Origin: an uncultured Spirochaetaceae bacterium
Lineage (GTDB): Bacteria > Spirochaetota > Spirochaetia > Treponematales > UBA12059
Length of the DNA stretch: 8,647 nucleotides
Direction of reading: 5' to 3'
Assembly: GCA_938004315.1 (NCBI GenBank)
Contig: CALKWG010000474.1
Span: 1-8,647 of the forward strand
The notes below the pieces were generated by a model. The model saw only the letters and a program-made list of their open reading frames with translations, made no database searches and had not been told where the DNA came from. Positions within the stretch are counted from its first letter, which is position 1. Every line of letters begins with the position of its first letter. The position numbers and the translations under genes were made by a program. Shown piece by piece: positions 1-6,293 of this stretch.

Positions 1-2
1 AG

Positions 3-575
3 AAGGGCATCGTCATTCCCGGCTTCGAGTCCGCCAGGCCGGCCGCGGCCGCCCACGACGGCGGCCACGCCTTCGGCGCTTGCCCCGGCTCCATGGCCCG
101 CTCCTTCCCCGCCGGCGCGTCCGCCCAGCCCGGCGGGGCGCAGGCACCCGCTCGCGCGGCCGCCCCGGCCGGCTCCCCGGCCCATGCCGGCGGCTTGGCT
201 TCGCGCCTAGAACAGTGGCCCGTGCAGCTCCACCTCATCAACCCGCGGGCCCCGTATTTCCGCGGCGCCGACATACTCGTGGCCGCCGACTGCACCGCCT
301 TCGCCTGCGGCGCCTTCCACCAGGCGCTCTTGGCCGGCCGACGCCTCGTCATCGCCTGCCCCAAGCTGGACTCGGGCAAGGAGATCTACGTGGATAAGAT
401 CCGCGCCTTGGCCGAGGAGTCCGGGGCAGCGTCTATCACCGTGGCCATCATGGACGTCCCCTGCTGCGGCGGCTTGAAGCGCATCGTCGACGAGGCCATG
501 GCCGCTTCGAGCGTAGCGACGCCGGTGCACACGGTCGTCGTTTCATCCCAGGGCGGCGCCCTGACCTGGCTCTAA
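3..575 (+). CDS. 4Fe-4S (ferredoxin-like) protein, 5' truncated, upstream of hcp
   Basis: Reading frame 3 is open from the window edge to a TAA at 573-575, giving 190 residues with no start in view; the ATG at 93 is internal, because the conserved GACPGS segment (residues 25-30) lies before it. The visible part matches, from memory, the C-terminal half of a ferredoxin-type protein common in anaerobes beside hcp: [11 protein letters not shown] (about residues 71-81), the [13 protein letters not shown] segment (C97, C102), [16 protein letters not shown] (C119) and DVPCCGGL (C154, C155). The N-terminal part, expected to hold the CX2CX2C-type 4Fe-4S motifs, is off the window. Residues 35-67 form an Ala/Pro/Gly-rich linker. 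Only 52 bases separate it from hcp and no terminator is visible, so co-transcription is likely. A role as electron donor to Hcp is inferred from this pairing. The family is fairly sure; the exact function is not. Confidence 0.75.
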   Translation, partial: KGIVIPGFESARPAAAAHDGGHAFGACPGSMARSFPAGASAQPGGAQAPARAAAPAGSPAHAGGLASRLEQWPVQLHLINPRAPYFRGADILVAADCTAFACGAFHQALLAGRRLVIACPKLDSGKEIYVDKIRALAEESGAASITVAIMDVPCCGGLKRIVDEAMAASSVATPVHTVVVSSQGGALTWL

Positions 576-583
576 GCCGATTT

Positions 584-603
584 GCGCCGCCCGACGGCGG
601 CGC
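584..603 (+). other. Perfect hairpin between the Fe-S gene and hcp
   Basis: Arms GCGCCGCC (584-591) and GGCGGCGC (596-603) pair perfectly around a CGAC loop. It starts 9 bases after the stop of the Fe-S gene and ends 11 bases before the hcp ribosome binding site. No T run follows, so it is not a standard intrinsic terminator. It could stabilise or process the mRNA, or adjust hcp expression relative to the first gene; that is inference. Confidence 0.5.
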
Positions 604-614
604 CGAATGAATAT

Positions 615-621
615 AAGGAGG
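615..621 (+). promoter_or_regulatory. Ribosome binding site of hcp
   Basis: AAGGAGG sits 6 bases before the ATG at 628. It decides the start: the in-frame ATG at 607 lies upstream of this site and has no such sequence before it. Confidence 0.85.
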
Positions 622-627
622 AACACA

Positions 628-2328
628 ATGTTCTGCTACCAGTGCCAGGAAGCCCTCGGCAACAAGGGCTGCGACGTCGCCAAGGGCGTCTGCGGCAAGG
701 AGGCCGCCGTCTCCGACCTGCAGGATCTCTTGATCCACGCCTTGAAGGGCGTGGGCGCCTGGGCCGTCGAGGCCCGCTCCCTGGGGCTTCCGACCGACGA
801 GGCCGACGACGCCGTCATGGAAGGCCTCTTCGCCAGCATCACCAACGCCAACTTCGACGCCTCCTGGTTCGAGCAGGCCGTCGGCCGCGCGCTACGCATC
901 CGCGACCGCCTGCGCGACGCCGTCGACCGCGCCCGCGGCGCGGCCGGCCCCAAGGGCTGCCCCTCCTGCGGCGGGTCGTCCGCCGGCGCCGGTTTGGCCG
1001 GCGAGCGGGCTATCCTCCGCTCCGACGCCGCCACCTGGACCGCCGCGCCGCAGGACTACGCGGCGAAGGCGGCCGCGGTCGGCGTCCTATCCACGGCGAA
1101 CGAGGATATCCGCTCCCTCCGCGAGCTCCTGGTCTACGGCCTCAAGGGCATGGCCGCCTACGCCCACCACGCCGCCGTCCTCGGTCGCCGCGACGGCTCT
1201 ATCTTCGGCTTCATGCATAAGGCTATGGCGGCCGTCGCCGACGACGCGGTCGGCGCCGAGGCCTTGACCGCCCTGGTCCTGGAATGCGGCTCGGTCGGCG
1301 TGGCTACCATGGCCCTGCTCGACGCGGCCAATACCGGCGCCTACGGCAAGCCCGAGATCACCGAGGTCGACATCGGCGTCCGCGGGAATCCCGGTATCAT
1401 CGTCTCGGGCCACGACCTGAAGGATCTCGAGACGCTCCTCGAGCAGACCGAAGGCAGCGGCGTCGACGTCTACACCCACAGCGAGATGCTCCCCGCCCAC
1501 TACTATCCGGCGTTCAAGAAGTATAGGCACTTCGTCGGCAACTACGGCAACGCCTGGTGGAAGCAGCGCGCCGAGTTCGAGGCCTTCGGCGGCGCCGTCC
1601 TCATGACCACCAACTGCATCGTGCCGCCCGCCGAGTCATACAAGGGCCGTATGTTCACTACCGGCGTGGCCGGCTATCCGGGCGTCCGCCATATCGAGGC
1701 CGGCCCCGACGGCCGCAAGGACTTTTCAGCTGTGATAGCGGCCGCCAAGGCCTGTCCGCCGCCTAAGGAGCTCGAGCGCGGTAAGATCGTCGGCGGCTTC
1801 GCCCACGACCAGGTGGCCGCCCTGGCAGGGCCCATCGCCGCGGCTATCAAGGAAGGCAAGATACGCAAGTTCGTGGTCATGGCCGGCTGCGACGGCCGCA
1901 TGAAGGAGCGCTCCTACTACGAGGGCTTCGCCAAGGCCCTGCCCGGCGACGCCGTGATCCTAACCGCCGGCTGCGCCAAGTACCGTTATAACAAATTAGC
2001 GTTAGGCGATATAGGCGGCATCCCGCGCGTCTTGGACGCCGGCCAGTGCAACGACTCCTACAGCCTGGCCGTCACCGCCCTCATGCTCAAGGACGCCTTC
2101 GGCCTTAAGGACGTGAACGAGCTGCCCATAGCCTTCAACATCGCCTGGTACGAGCAGAAGGCCGTCCTCGTGCTCCTGGCCCTCTTGTCGCTCGGGTTCA
2201 AGAACATCAACGTAGGGCCGACCTTGCCCGCCTTCCTCTCGCCCGGCGTGGCCAAGGTCCTCATCGAGACCTTCGGCCTGGGGACCATCTCCACCGTCGA
2301 GGCCGATATCGAACGGCTCGTCGGTTAA
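628..2328 (+). CDS. hcp: Hybrid cluster protein (Hcp; NO/hydroxylamine reductase), class I-like
   Basis: A 566-residue protein close in length and sequence to Desulfovibrio class I Hcp. The family carries an N-terminal Fe-S cluster and a hybrid 4Fe-2S-2O cluster, acts in the cytoplasm, reduces hydroxylamine in vitro and is tied to NO detoxification in vivo. The N-terminal cluster cysteines are C3, C6, C15 and C22. All expected hybrid-cluster ligands are present: H262 (SGHDLKD), E286 (THSEMLP), C330 (TTNC), C421 (MAGCDG), C449 ([11 protein letters not shown]), C474 (AGQCNDSYS) and E509 (AWYEQK). Their offsets from the Desulfovibrio numbering are constant (+18, then +15), so the core is intact. 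Start at 628 is set by the AAGGAGG site and by MFCYQCQE, the usual family start. Odd points: one extra residue between C15 and C22, and a Gly/Ser-rich insertion with a second Cys pair (C111, C114). No hcr reductase gene is in view; the upstream Fe-S protein may serve instead. Confidence 0.96.
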   Translation: MFCYQCQEALGNKGCDVAKGVCGKEAAVSDLQDLLIHALKGVGAWAVEARSLGLPTDEADDAVMEGLFASITNANFDASWFEQAVGRALRIRDRLRDAVDRARGAAGPKGCPSCGGSSAGAGLAGERAILRSDAATWTAAPQDYAAKAAAVGVLSTANEDIRSLRELLVYGLKGMAAYAHHAAVLGRRDGSIFGFMHKAMAAVADDAVGAEALTALVLECGSVGVATMALLDAANTGAYGKPEITEVDIGVRGNPGIIVSGHDLKDLETLLEQTEGSGVDVYTHSEMLPAHYYPAFKKYRHFVGNYGNAWWKQRAEFEAFGGAVLMTTNCIVPPAESYKGRMFTTGVAGYPGVRHIEAGPDGRKDFSAVIAAAKACPPPKELERGKIVGGFAHDQVAALAGPIAAAIKEGKIRKFVVMAGCDGRMKERSYYEGFAKALPGDAVILTAGCAKYRYNKLALGDIGGIPRVLDAGQCNDSYSLAVTALMLKDAFGLKDVNELPIAFNIAWYEQKAVLVLLALLSLGFKNINVGPTLPAFLSPGVAKVLIETFGLGTISTVEADIERLVG

Positions 2329-2342
2329 TAGAGCTTGATTAT

Positions 2343-2376
2343 GAGGGGCCCGGCTTCGCCGGGCCCCTCGGCTTTT
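2343..2376 (+). terminator. Intrinsic terminator of hcp, between convergent genes
   Basis: GAGGGGCCCGGC (2343-2354) pairs perfectly with GCCGGGCCCCTC (2358-2369) around a TTC loop, followed by GGC and TTTT (2373-2376). It begins 14 bases after the hcp stop. The T run overlaps the stop codon of the convergent ATPase gene (2375-2377). On the minus strand the hairpin follows that gene at once, but the next bases there (CATAATCAAG) are not T-rich, so termination in that direction is less certain. Confidence 0.85.
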
Positions 2377-4378
2377 ACTTCAAGGCTCGCGTCGAATTGA
2401 GCACCGCCAGGAGCGCGACGCCGACGTCGGCTATCACCGCCTCCCACATCGCCGCCAAGCCGAAGGCCCCGAAGGCCAGGAAGAGGACCTTCACCCCCAG
2501 GGCGAAGGCGATGTTCTGCGCCACGATGGCCCGCGTGCGCTTGGCCCGGGCCAGCGCCTCGGCCACCTTCGAAGGCTCGTCGCCCATGATGACCACGTCG
2601 GCGCTCTCCACCGCGGCGTCCGAGCCGACCCCGCCCATCGCTATGCCCGCGTCGGCCCGGGCCAGGACCGGCGCGTCGTTGATGCCGTCGCCTACGAAGA
2701 TCACCGAGCCTCGCCCCCGCTCCTCGTCCAGCATGGCCTCCAGGCGCTCGAGCTTGCCTTCGGGCAAGAGGCCGTGGTGCAGCTCGTCCAGGCCCAGCTC
2801 GCCGGCCGCCCGGCGGGCGGGTCCCTCCGCGTCGCCGGTGAGCATCGCCACCCGCCTGACGCCCTGGGCCTTCAAGGCGGCCACCGCCCCCGCGGCGTCG
2901 GGTTTGAGCGCGTCGCCCAAGGCTATGCGGCCGGCGTAGGCGCCGGCGACCGCTACGTGCACCACCGTGTCGGCGCGGTCGTCGCAGCGGTGGGCGATGC
3001 CCTTGAGGTGCAGGATGCGGTCCGCGCCGGCCACCACCTCGCGGCCGCCGACCGACGCGACGGTGCCGTGCCCGGCTATCTCGCTATAGCTGCCTTCGTC
3101 GTAGCCGACTTCCCCCGGCTCCGCGCTCGCCTCCCAGGCCGCGCGTATGGCCCTGGCCAGGGGGTGGTTGGATTGGCTACCGGCGGCCGCCGCGCCCGCC
3201 AGGAGCTCGCGCTCGCTGAAGCCGCCCTCGGGCCTGAGCTCCGCCACCCTGAAGCGGCCGTCGGTCAGCGTGCCCGTCTTATCGAAGACTACCGTCTTAG
3301 CGTCGGCCAAGGCGTCCAGCACCGAAGCGCCCTTGACCAGGATGCCGCGCCTGGCCATACCGCCTAAGCCGCCGAAGTAGCCCAGCGGCACGCTGATCAC
3401 GAAGGCGCAGGGGCAGGAGATGACGAGCATCACCAAGGCGCGGTAGGCCCAGGCGGAGAAGCTCGCCCCGGGGATGACGAGGGGCGGAACGATAGCTACC
3501 AGCGCGGAACCGACAACGACCGCCGGGGTGTACCAGCGGGCGAAGCGGCTGATGAAAAGCTCGGTCCGCGCCTTGCGCTTGGACGCGTTCTCCACGAGCT
3601 CGATCACCCGCGCCGCCGACGACTCGGCGGCCGGCCGCTCTACGCGGACCGTCAACGCCGCGTCCCGCGCTATGAAGCCCGAGAGGGCCTCGTCTCCGGG
3701 GCCGGCCGGCCTCGGCGCGCTCTCGCCGGTCAGCGCCGAGCCGTCGAAGGAGCCGTAGCCCTCCGCTACGACGCCGTCGGCCGGCACGCGCTCGCCTGGG
3801 CGCACGAGGACCAGGTCGCCTGGCTTAAGCTCCTCCGGCCGCGCGTCGACCCAGGCGCCGCCGCGCAGTACCCGGGCCTTATCCGGCCTAAGGTCCAGGA
3901 TGGCCCTGATGGACCGACGGCTCTGGGCGGCCGCCCGCTCCTGCATGAACTCGCCTAGCTTATAGAAGACCATCACGCCGACCGCCTCCTCCATGGCGCC
4001 TATGGCGAAGGCGCCCAAAGAGGCTATGGACATGAGGAAGAGCTCGTCGAAGACCCGGCCGCGCGCGACGTTCTTCGCCGCGCCCAAGACCACGTCGTAG
4101 CCGGCGATTAGGTAAGCCGCTCCTAGGACGGCCGCCGCCGCGATTTTGGCGGCGTCCCAGGCTACGCCCTCGGCGCCTTCCCAAAGTATGAAGCCTAGTA
4201 TGCCGAGCGCGAGGCCCGCCCCGATGCGCGCCAGCTCTAGCTTCTCGGCGCGCGAGAAGCCGGGGCGCTTCGTCGTCCGGCCGCGCGCCTCGGCCGTCGA
4301 TCCGAGCTCGCCGGCGGCCTCGCCTTCGGCCCGCGCGCAGGCCGCGCAGCCGGCTCCTTGGTCGTCGTAATTATGCAT
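2375..4378 (-). CDS. P1B-type heavy-metal ATPase (Zn/Cd/Pb exporter, CadA/ZntA-like)
   Basis: A 667-residue membrane pump that should export divalent soft metals using ATP. Motifs in order: TGES (217-220, actuator domain), SCPC (321-324, metal-binding CPC in the membrane), DKTGT (366-370, phosphorylated Asp366), NHPLA (H405-P406, nucleotide-binding domain), TGD (514-516) and GDGINDAP (563-570). Lys630 in the seventh membrane segment and DVG (651-653) in the eighth match the ZntA residues that mark the P1B-2 subgroup, so Zn/Cd/Pb is preferred over Cu. Start at 4378 is chosen because an AAGGAA ribosome site precedes it and because it begins 2 bases after the stop of the cadC-like gene; a longer frame running up to 4729 would overlap that gene throughout. 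Odd: there is no full N-terminal metal-binding (HMA) domain, only a short leader with GCAAC (C11, C14). It is probably co-transcribed with, and controlled by, the upstream regulator. Exact metal cannot be fixed from sequence. Confidence 0.93.
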   Translation of the reverse strand: MHNYDDQGAGCAACARAEGEAAGELGSTAEARGRTTKRPGFSRAEKLELARIGAGLALGILGFILWEGAEGVAWDAAKIAAAAVLGAAYLIAGYDVVLGAAKNVARGRVFDELFLMSIASLGAFAIGAMEEAVGVMVFYKLGEFMQERAAAQSRRSIRAILDLRPDKARVLRGGAWVDARPEELKPGDLVLVRPGERVPADGVVAEGYGSFDGSALTGESAPRPAGPGDEALSGFIARDAALTVRVERPAAESSAARVIELVENASKRKARTELFISRFARWYTPAVVVGSALVAIVPPLVIPGASFSAWAYRALVMLVISCPCAFVISVPLGYFGGLGGMARRGILVKGASVLDALADAKTVVFDKTGTLTDGRFRVAELRPEGGFSERELLAGAAAAGSQSNHPLARAIRAAWEASAEPGEVGYDEGSYSEIAGHGTVASVGGREVVAGADRILHLKGIAHRCDDRADTVVHVAVAGAYAGRIALGDALKPDAAGAVAALKAQGVRRVAMLTGDAEGPARRAAGELGLDELHHGLLPEGKLERLEAMLDEERGRGSVIFVGDGINDAPVLARADAGIAMGGVGSDAAVESADVVIMGDEPSKVAEALARAKRTRAIVAQNIAFALGVKVLFLAFGAFGLAAMWEAVIADVGVALLAVLNSTRALK

Positions 4379-4380
4379 GG

Positions 4381-4755
4381 CTATTCCTTCCCTTCGTCCG
4401 CGTGCGCGGTCGCCACAGCGAGGAGCTCGCCCACGTGCCCGTCGTCCAGCGCGTACACCGCCGACTTGCCGTCGCGGCGGTAGCGCACCAGGCGCGCCCG
4501 GCGGAGCATGGCCAGCTGGTGGCTGATGGCCGACTGGCTCATGTCCAAGGCGGCCGACAGGTCGCAGACGCAGAGTTCGCCGGCCGCCGATAGCGCGCCG
4601 ACGATGCGCAGCCGCGTCGGGTCGCCCAGCAGCTTGAGGAGCTCCGAGACCGCGAGGAGGCTCGCCGTCGGCAGCTCGGCCGCGCGGGCCTTGGCCACGG
4701 CGCCCTCGTGCACGACCGAGCAGGCGCAACGTCCGGCGTCCGGGTCTTTCGTCAT
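4381..4755 (-). CDS. cadC: ArsR/SmtB-family metal sensor repressor, CadC-like
   Basis: A 124-residue winged-helix repressor, the usual length for the family. The HTH core spans roughly residues 60-92, with DMSQSAISHQLAML as the recognition region. Metal ligands known from CadC can be read: ELCVCD (C62, C64) with N-terminal C10 and C12 for the Cd/Pb-sensing alpha3N site, and D105, H107, H118, E121, in the exact D-x-H-x10-H-x2-E spacing, for the alpha5 Zn site. Family knowledge: the dimer represses its own operon and leaves DNA on metal binding. Start at 4755 has GAGGGA six bases upstream (4767-4762). An in-frame ATG at 4809 is rejected because the promoter and operator lie between the two. The stop is 2 bases from the ATPase start, so translation is probably coupled. 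The symbol is by similarity; CzrA- or SmtB-like behaviour is possible. Confidence 0.9.
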   Translation of the reverse strand: MTKDPDAGRCACSVVHEGAVAKARAAELPTASLLAVSELLKLLGDPTRLRIVGALSAAGELCVCDLSAALDMSQSAISHQLAMLRRARLVRYRRDGKSAVYALDDGHVGELLAVATAHADEGKE

Positions 4756-4776
4756 AGCGCTTCCCTCAATTGAATA

Positions 4777-4794
4777 TATGAGCAAGTGTTCATA
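4777..4794 (-). promoter_or_regulatory. ArsR/CadC-type operator palindrome
   Basis: On the plus strand, TATGAGCA-AG-TGTTCATA: 7 of 8 arm positions pair, with a 2-base centre. This resembles the ATGAACA...TGTTCAT half-sites bound by SmtB/ArsR regulators. It lies 22 bases upstream of the cadC-like start and directly downstream of the -10 candidate, where a bound repressor would block transcription. Confidence 0.75.
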
Positions 4795-4799
4795 CGAAA

Positions 4800-4828
4800 G
4801 ATATAGCATGGCGCAGGGCGGAAATCAA
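4800..4828 (-). promoter_or_regulatory. Candidate sigma70-type promoter of the cadC-ATPase operon
   Basis: On the minus strand, TTGATT (4828-4823, 4 of 6 to consensus) and TATATC (4805-4800, 4 of 6) are spaced by 17 bases. The predicted start, near 4793, puts the operator at about +1 to +17 and leaves a leader of about 38 bases with an intact ribosome site. A second TATATT at 4778-4773 is a closer -10 match, but it would start the transcript inside the ribosome site. Confidence 0.5.
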
Positions 4829-4857
4829 GGGCTTTCGGTCCTACCGCCTCAGGCGGA

Positions 4858-4877
4858 GGGGGGAGGGCGGGGAGGGG
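4858..4877 (+). other. G-quadruplex-type G-tract motif
   Basis: Four G runs (4858-4863, 4865-4867, 4869-4872, 4874-4877) are separated by single bases A, C, A. That is the tight-loop pattern that favours a parallel quadruplex. It is on the plus strand, about 30 bases upstream of the -35 candidate of the cadC operon. The minus strand is correspondingly C-rich. Function unknown. Confidence 0.6.
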
Positions 4878-4927
4878 TAGACGGGACGACCTGCCGGCCG
4901 CCGAGCTGCGGATTCGCCGGCGGCGCC

Positions 4928-4965
4928 GGCCTCCCCGCGCGGGCGCAATCCGCGCCGGCGAGGCC
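4928..4965 (-). terminator. GC-rich hairpin downstream of the OmpA-like gene
   Basis: An imperfect inverted repeat: GGCCTC (4928-4933) pairs with GAGGCC (4960-4965), continuing inward through GC-rich, one-bulge arms to a loop around GCGCAAT. It begins 10 bases after the stop of the OmpA-like gene. There is no T run on the minus strand, so it may act as a 3'-end stabiliser or a weak terminator rather than a classic one. The rest of the 4810-4975 gap holds the G-tract motif, the -35 region and a small palindrome CCGCC-TCA-GGCGG (4844-4856); I see no gene in it. Confidence 0.45.
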
Positions 4966-4975
4966 CCGCCTGCGC

Positions 4976-6244
4976 TCAGTTCTCCAGTATCGTGATCTCC
5001 ACGCGGCGGTTCCTGGCGCGTCCGGCCTCGGTGGCGTTGTCGGCCACGGGCTTCTCGGCGCCGTAGCCTATCACCGTGATCTGTTCGGGCGCCTTGGCCC
5101 CCATGGCGATGAGGATCTCAGCCACGGCGCGGGCCCGCTCCTGCGATAGGCTCGCCCGGGCGGCAGCCGTCCCGGCCAGGGCCGTATGCCCGGCTACGAG
5201 CACGTCCCGCTCCGGGACCTTGGCCAAGATGGCCGCGATGCGCTCCACCTTCTCCCGCTCGCCGGGCAGGAAGCGCGCGGAGTCGGCGATGAACTGGATG
5301 TTCTCCAGGCTGATCGTCACCCCGCGCTCGTCGCTGGAGACCTTCACGTCCTTGAGCTCGGCCACGGCCGCCTTTACCTCGCCCTCCAGAGCGGCCCTAT
5401 CCATAAGCACGGCCTCGATGATCTCGGCGCTCGCCGTACCGCGGTATTCGACCGAGTTCCCGTTGGACAGATCGAAGACGAAGCGGAAATCCTCCTCGTA
5501 GGCGGCCAGGCCGCCGCGCTCGGCGTCCCAGTAGAGCAGCTGCTCGGAGTAACCCGCAATCTGCAGCGGGTAGTAGTTGGCCGGGCCGCGGGGGGGCGCG
5601 GGCCGCAGGAACACCGTATAGGCGGCACTGATGAGCCGCACGACCCGCCCCTTATACGAGGCGTCGCCCCTATACTCGTAGCGCACCTCGATGGGGAAGA
5701 CGTAGGGCTCGGCGATGCCGAAACCCTCGCGGAAGTCGTGCTTCTCCTCGCCCGGGGCCGTCCAGGTGTCGCCCGGCTTGAGCGCGCGCTCGGGGAAGCT
5801 CGGCACGTGCCTGACGACCGGCATGAAGTACTCGGGGCCTATCTCATATCGGCCGTCGGGCCGCTGCCAATAGTGCGACTCATAGAGCTTGTCCACCACG
5901 TAGGAAGCCCCGCCGGCATAGCGCGTGCTCGTCGAGAAGGTGCCCGACAGGAGCCCGGCGCCGTCGTCGCGCCGCTCCTCCACGGTGAAGGCTATGCGGT
6001 TGAAGATCTGGGCGGAGTGGGAGTAGCGGCGGTTGATATAGACGTCCTCGTCCACGGTGGAGAGCACGCGGTAGCGCTCGCCGGGTCTGAACAGGTGGCG
6101 TAGGACGACGCCCTCGCCCTCCGCTACAGCCGCAGGCGCCGCGCTCCCGGCGGATTGCGCCCAGGCAGAGGCTCCGCCGAGGGCAACGAAGGCGGCGAAG
6201 GCGAGCGCCGCCGCGCCTCTCCAAGTACGCTTCATCTGGCCCAT
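4976..6244 (-). CDS. OmpA-family cell-envelope protein, spirochaete type
   Basis: A 422-residue secreted protein. Residues 1-29 form a signal peptide: basic MGQMKRTWR, a hydrophobic Ala-rich stretch and an AWA cleavage site before Gln30. Residues of about 45-280 are a beta-rich, Tyr/Arg-rich region (for example YRVLSTVDEDVYINRRYSH, KPGDTWTAPGEEKHDF) that I recall from Treponema/Spirochaeta proteins and which has no known activity. The C-terminal OmpA-like domain spans about 305-422 (ENIQFIADSARFLP, GHTALAGT, SQERARAVAE, IGYGAEKPVADN, NRRVEITI). Such domains anchor proteins to peptidoglycan. Arg370 matches the peptidoglycan-binding Arg286 of E. coli OmpA, but Ala355 replaces Asp271. Start at 6244: GGAGGT (6255-6250) lies 5 bases upstream; an in-frame ATG at 6235 is less well placed. 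It begins 49 bases after the pyruvate kinase stop and may share its transcript. Localisation to the periplasm or outer membrane is inferred. Confidence 0.88.
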   Translation of the reverse strand: MGQMKRTWRGAAALAFAAFVALGGASAWAQSAGSAAPAAVAEGEGVVLRHLFRPGERYRVLSTVDEDVYINRRYSHSAQIFNRIAFTVEERRDDGAGLLSGTFSTSTRYAGGASYVVDKLYESHYWQRPDGRYEIGPEYFMPVVRHVPSFPERALKPGDTWTAPGEEKHDFREGFGIAEPYVFPIEVRYEYRGDASYKGRVVRLISAAYTVFLRPAPPRGPANYYPLQIAGYSEQLLYWDAERGGLAAYEEDFRFVFDLSNGNSVEYRGTASAEIIEAVLMDRAALEGEVKAAVAELKDVKVSSDERGVTISLENIQFIADSARFLPGEREKVERIAAILAKVPERDVLVAGHTALAGTAAARASLSQERARAVAEILIAMGAKAPEQITVIGYGAEKPVADNATEAGRARNRRVEITILEN

Positions 6245-6249
6245 CGACC

Positions 6250-6255
6250 ACCTCC
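6250..6255 (-). promoter_or_regulatory. Ribosome binding site deciding the OmpA-like start
   Basis: GGAGGT on the minus strand, 5 bases before ATG 6244 and 14 before the alternative ATG at 6235. The spacing favours the longer form. Confidence 0.75.
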
Positions 6256-6293
6256 GCTTAGAGTATCGGCGTCGGGAACCCGCGGGCGCAGGC

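Noticed and set aside
576..627. A dedicated hcp promoter with an NsrR-, FNR- or HcpR-type site
   Set aside because: I see no TTGTGA/TCACAA-like or TTGAT/ATCAA-like palindrome in the gap; the operon promoter is probably off the left edge.
607..630. Upstream ATG at 607 as the hcp start
   Set aside because: It lies before the AAGGAGG site and would add MNIRRNT to the conserved MFCYQCQE start; 628 is correctly spaced.
582..1220. Arg/Pro-rich open frame on the plus strand
   Set aside because: It is a shadow frame of hcp with low-complexity composition typical of GC-rich DNA.
4379..4729. Long N-terminal extension of the ATPase reaching 4729
   Set aside because: It is out-of-frame translation of the cadC-like gene; the ATG at 4378, just after the regulator's stop, has its own ribosome site.
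4756..4809. Longer cadC-like protein starting at 4809
   Set aside because: It would place the operator inside the coding region; the start at 4755 has a good ribosome site and fits family length.
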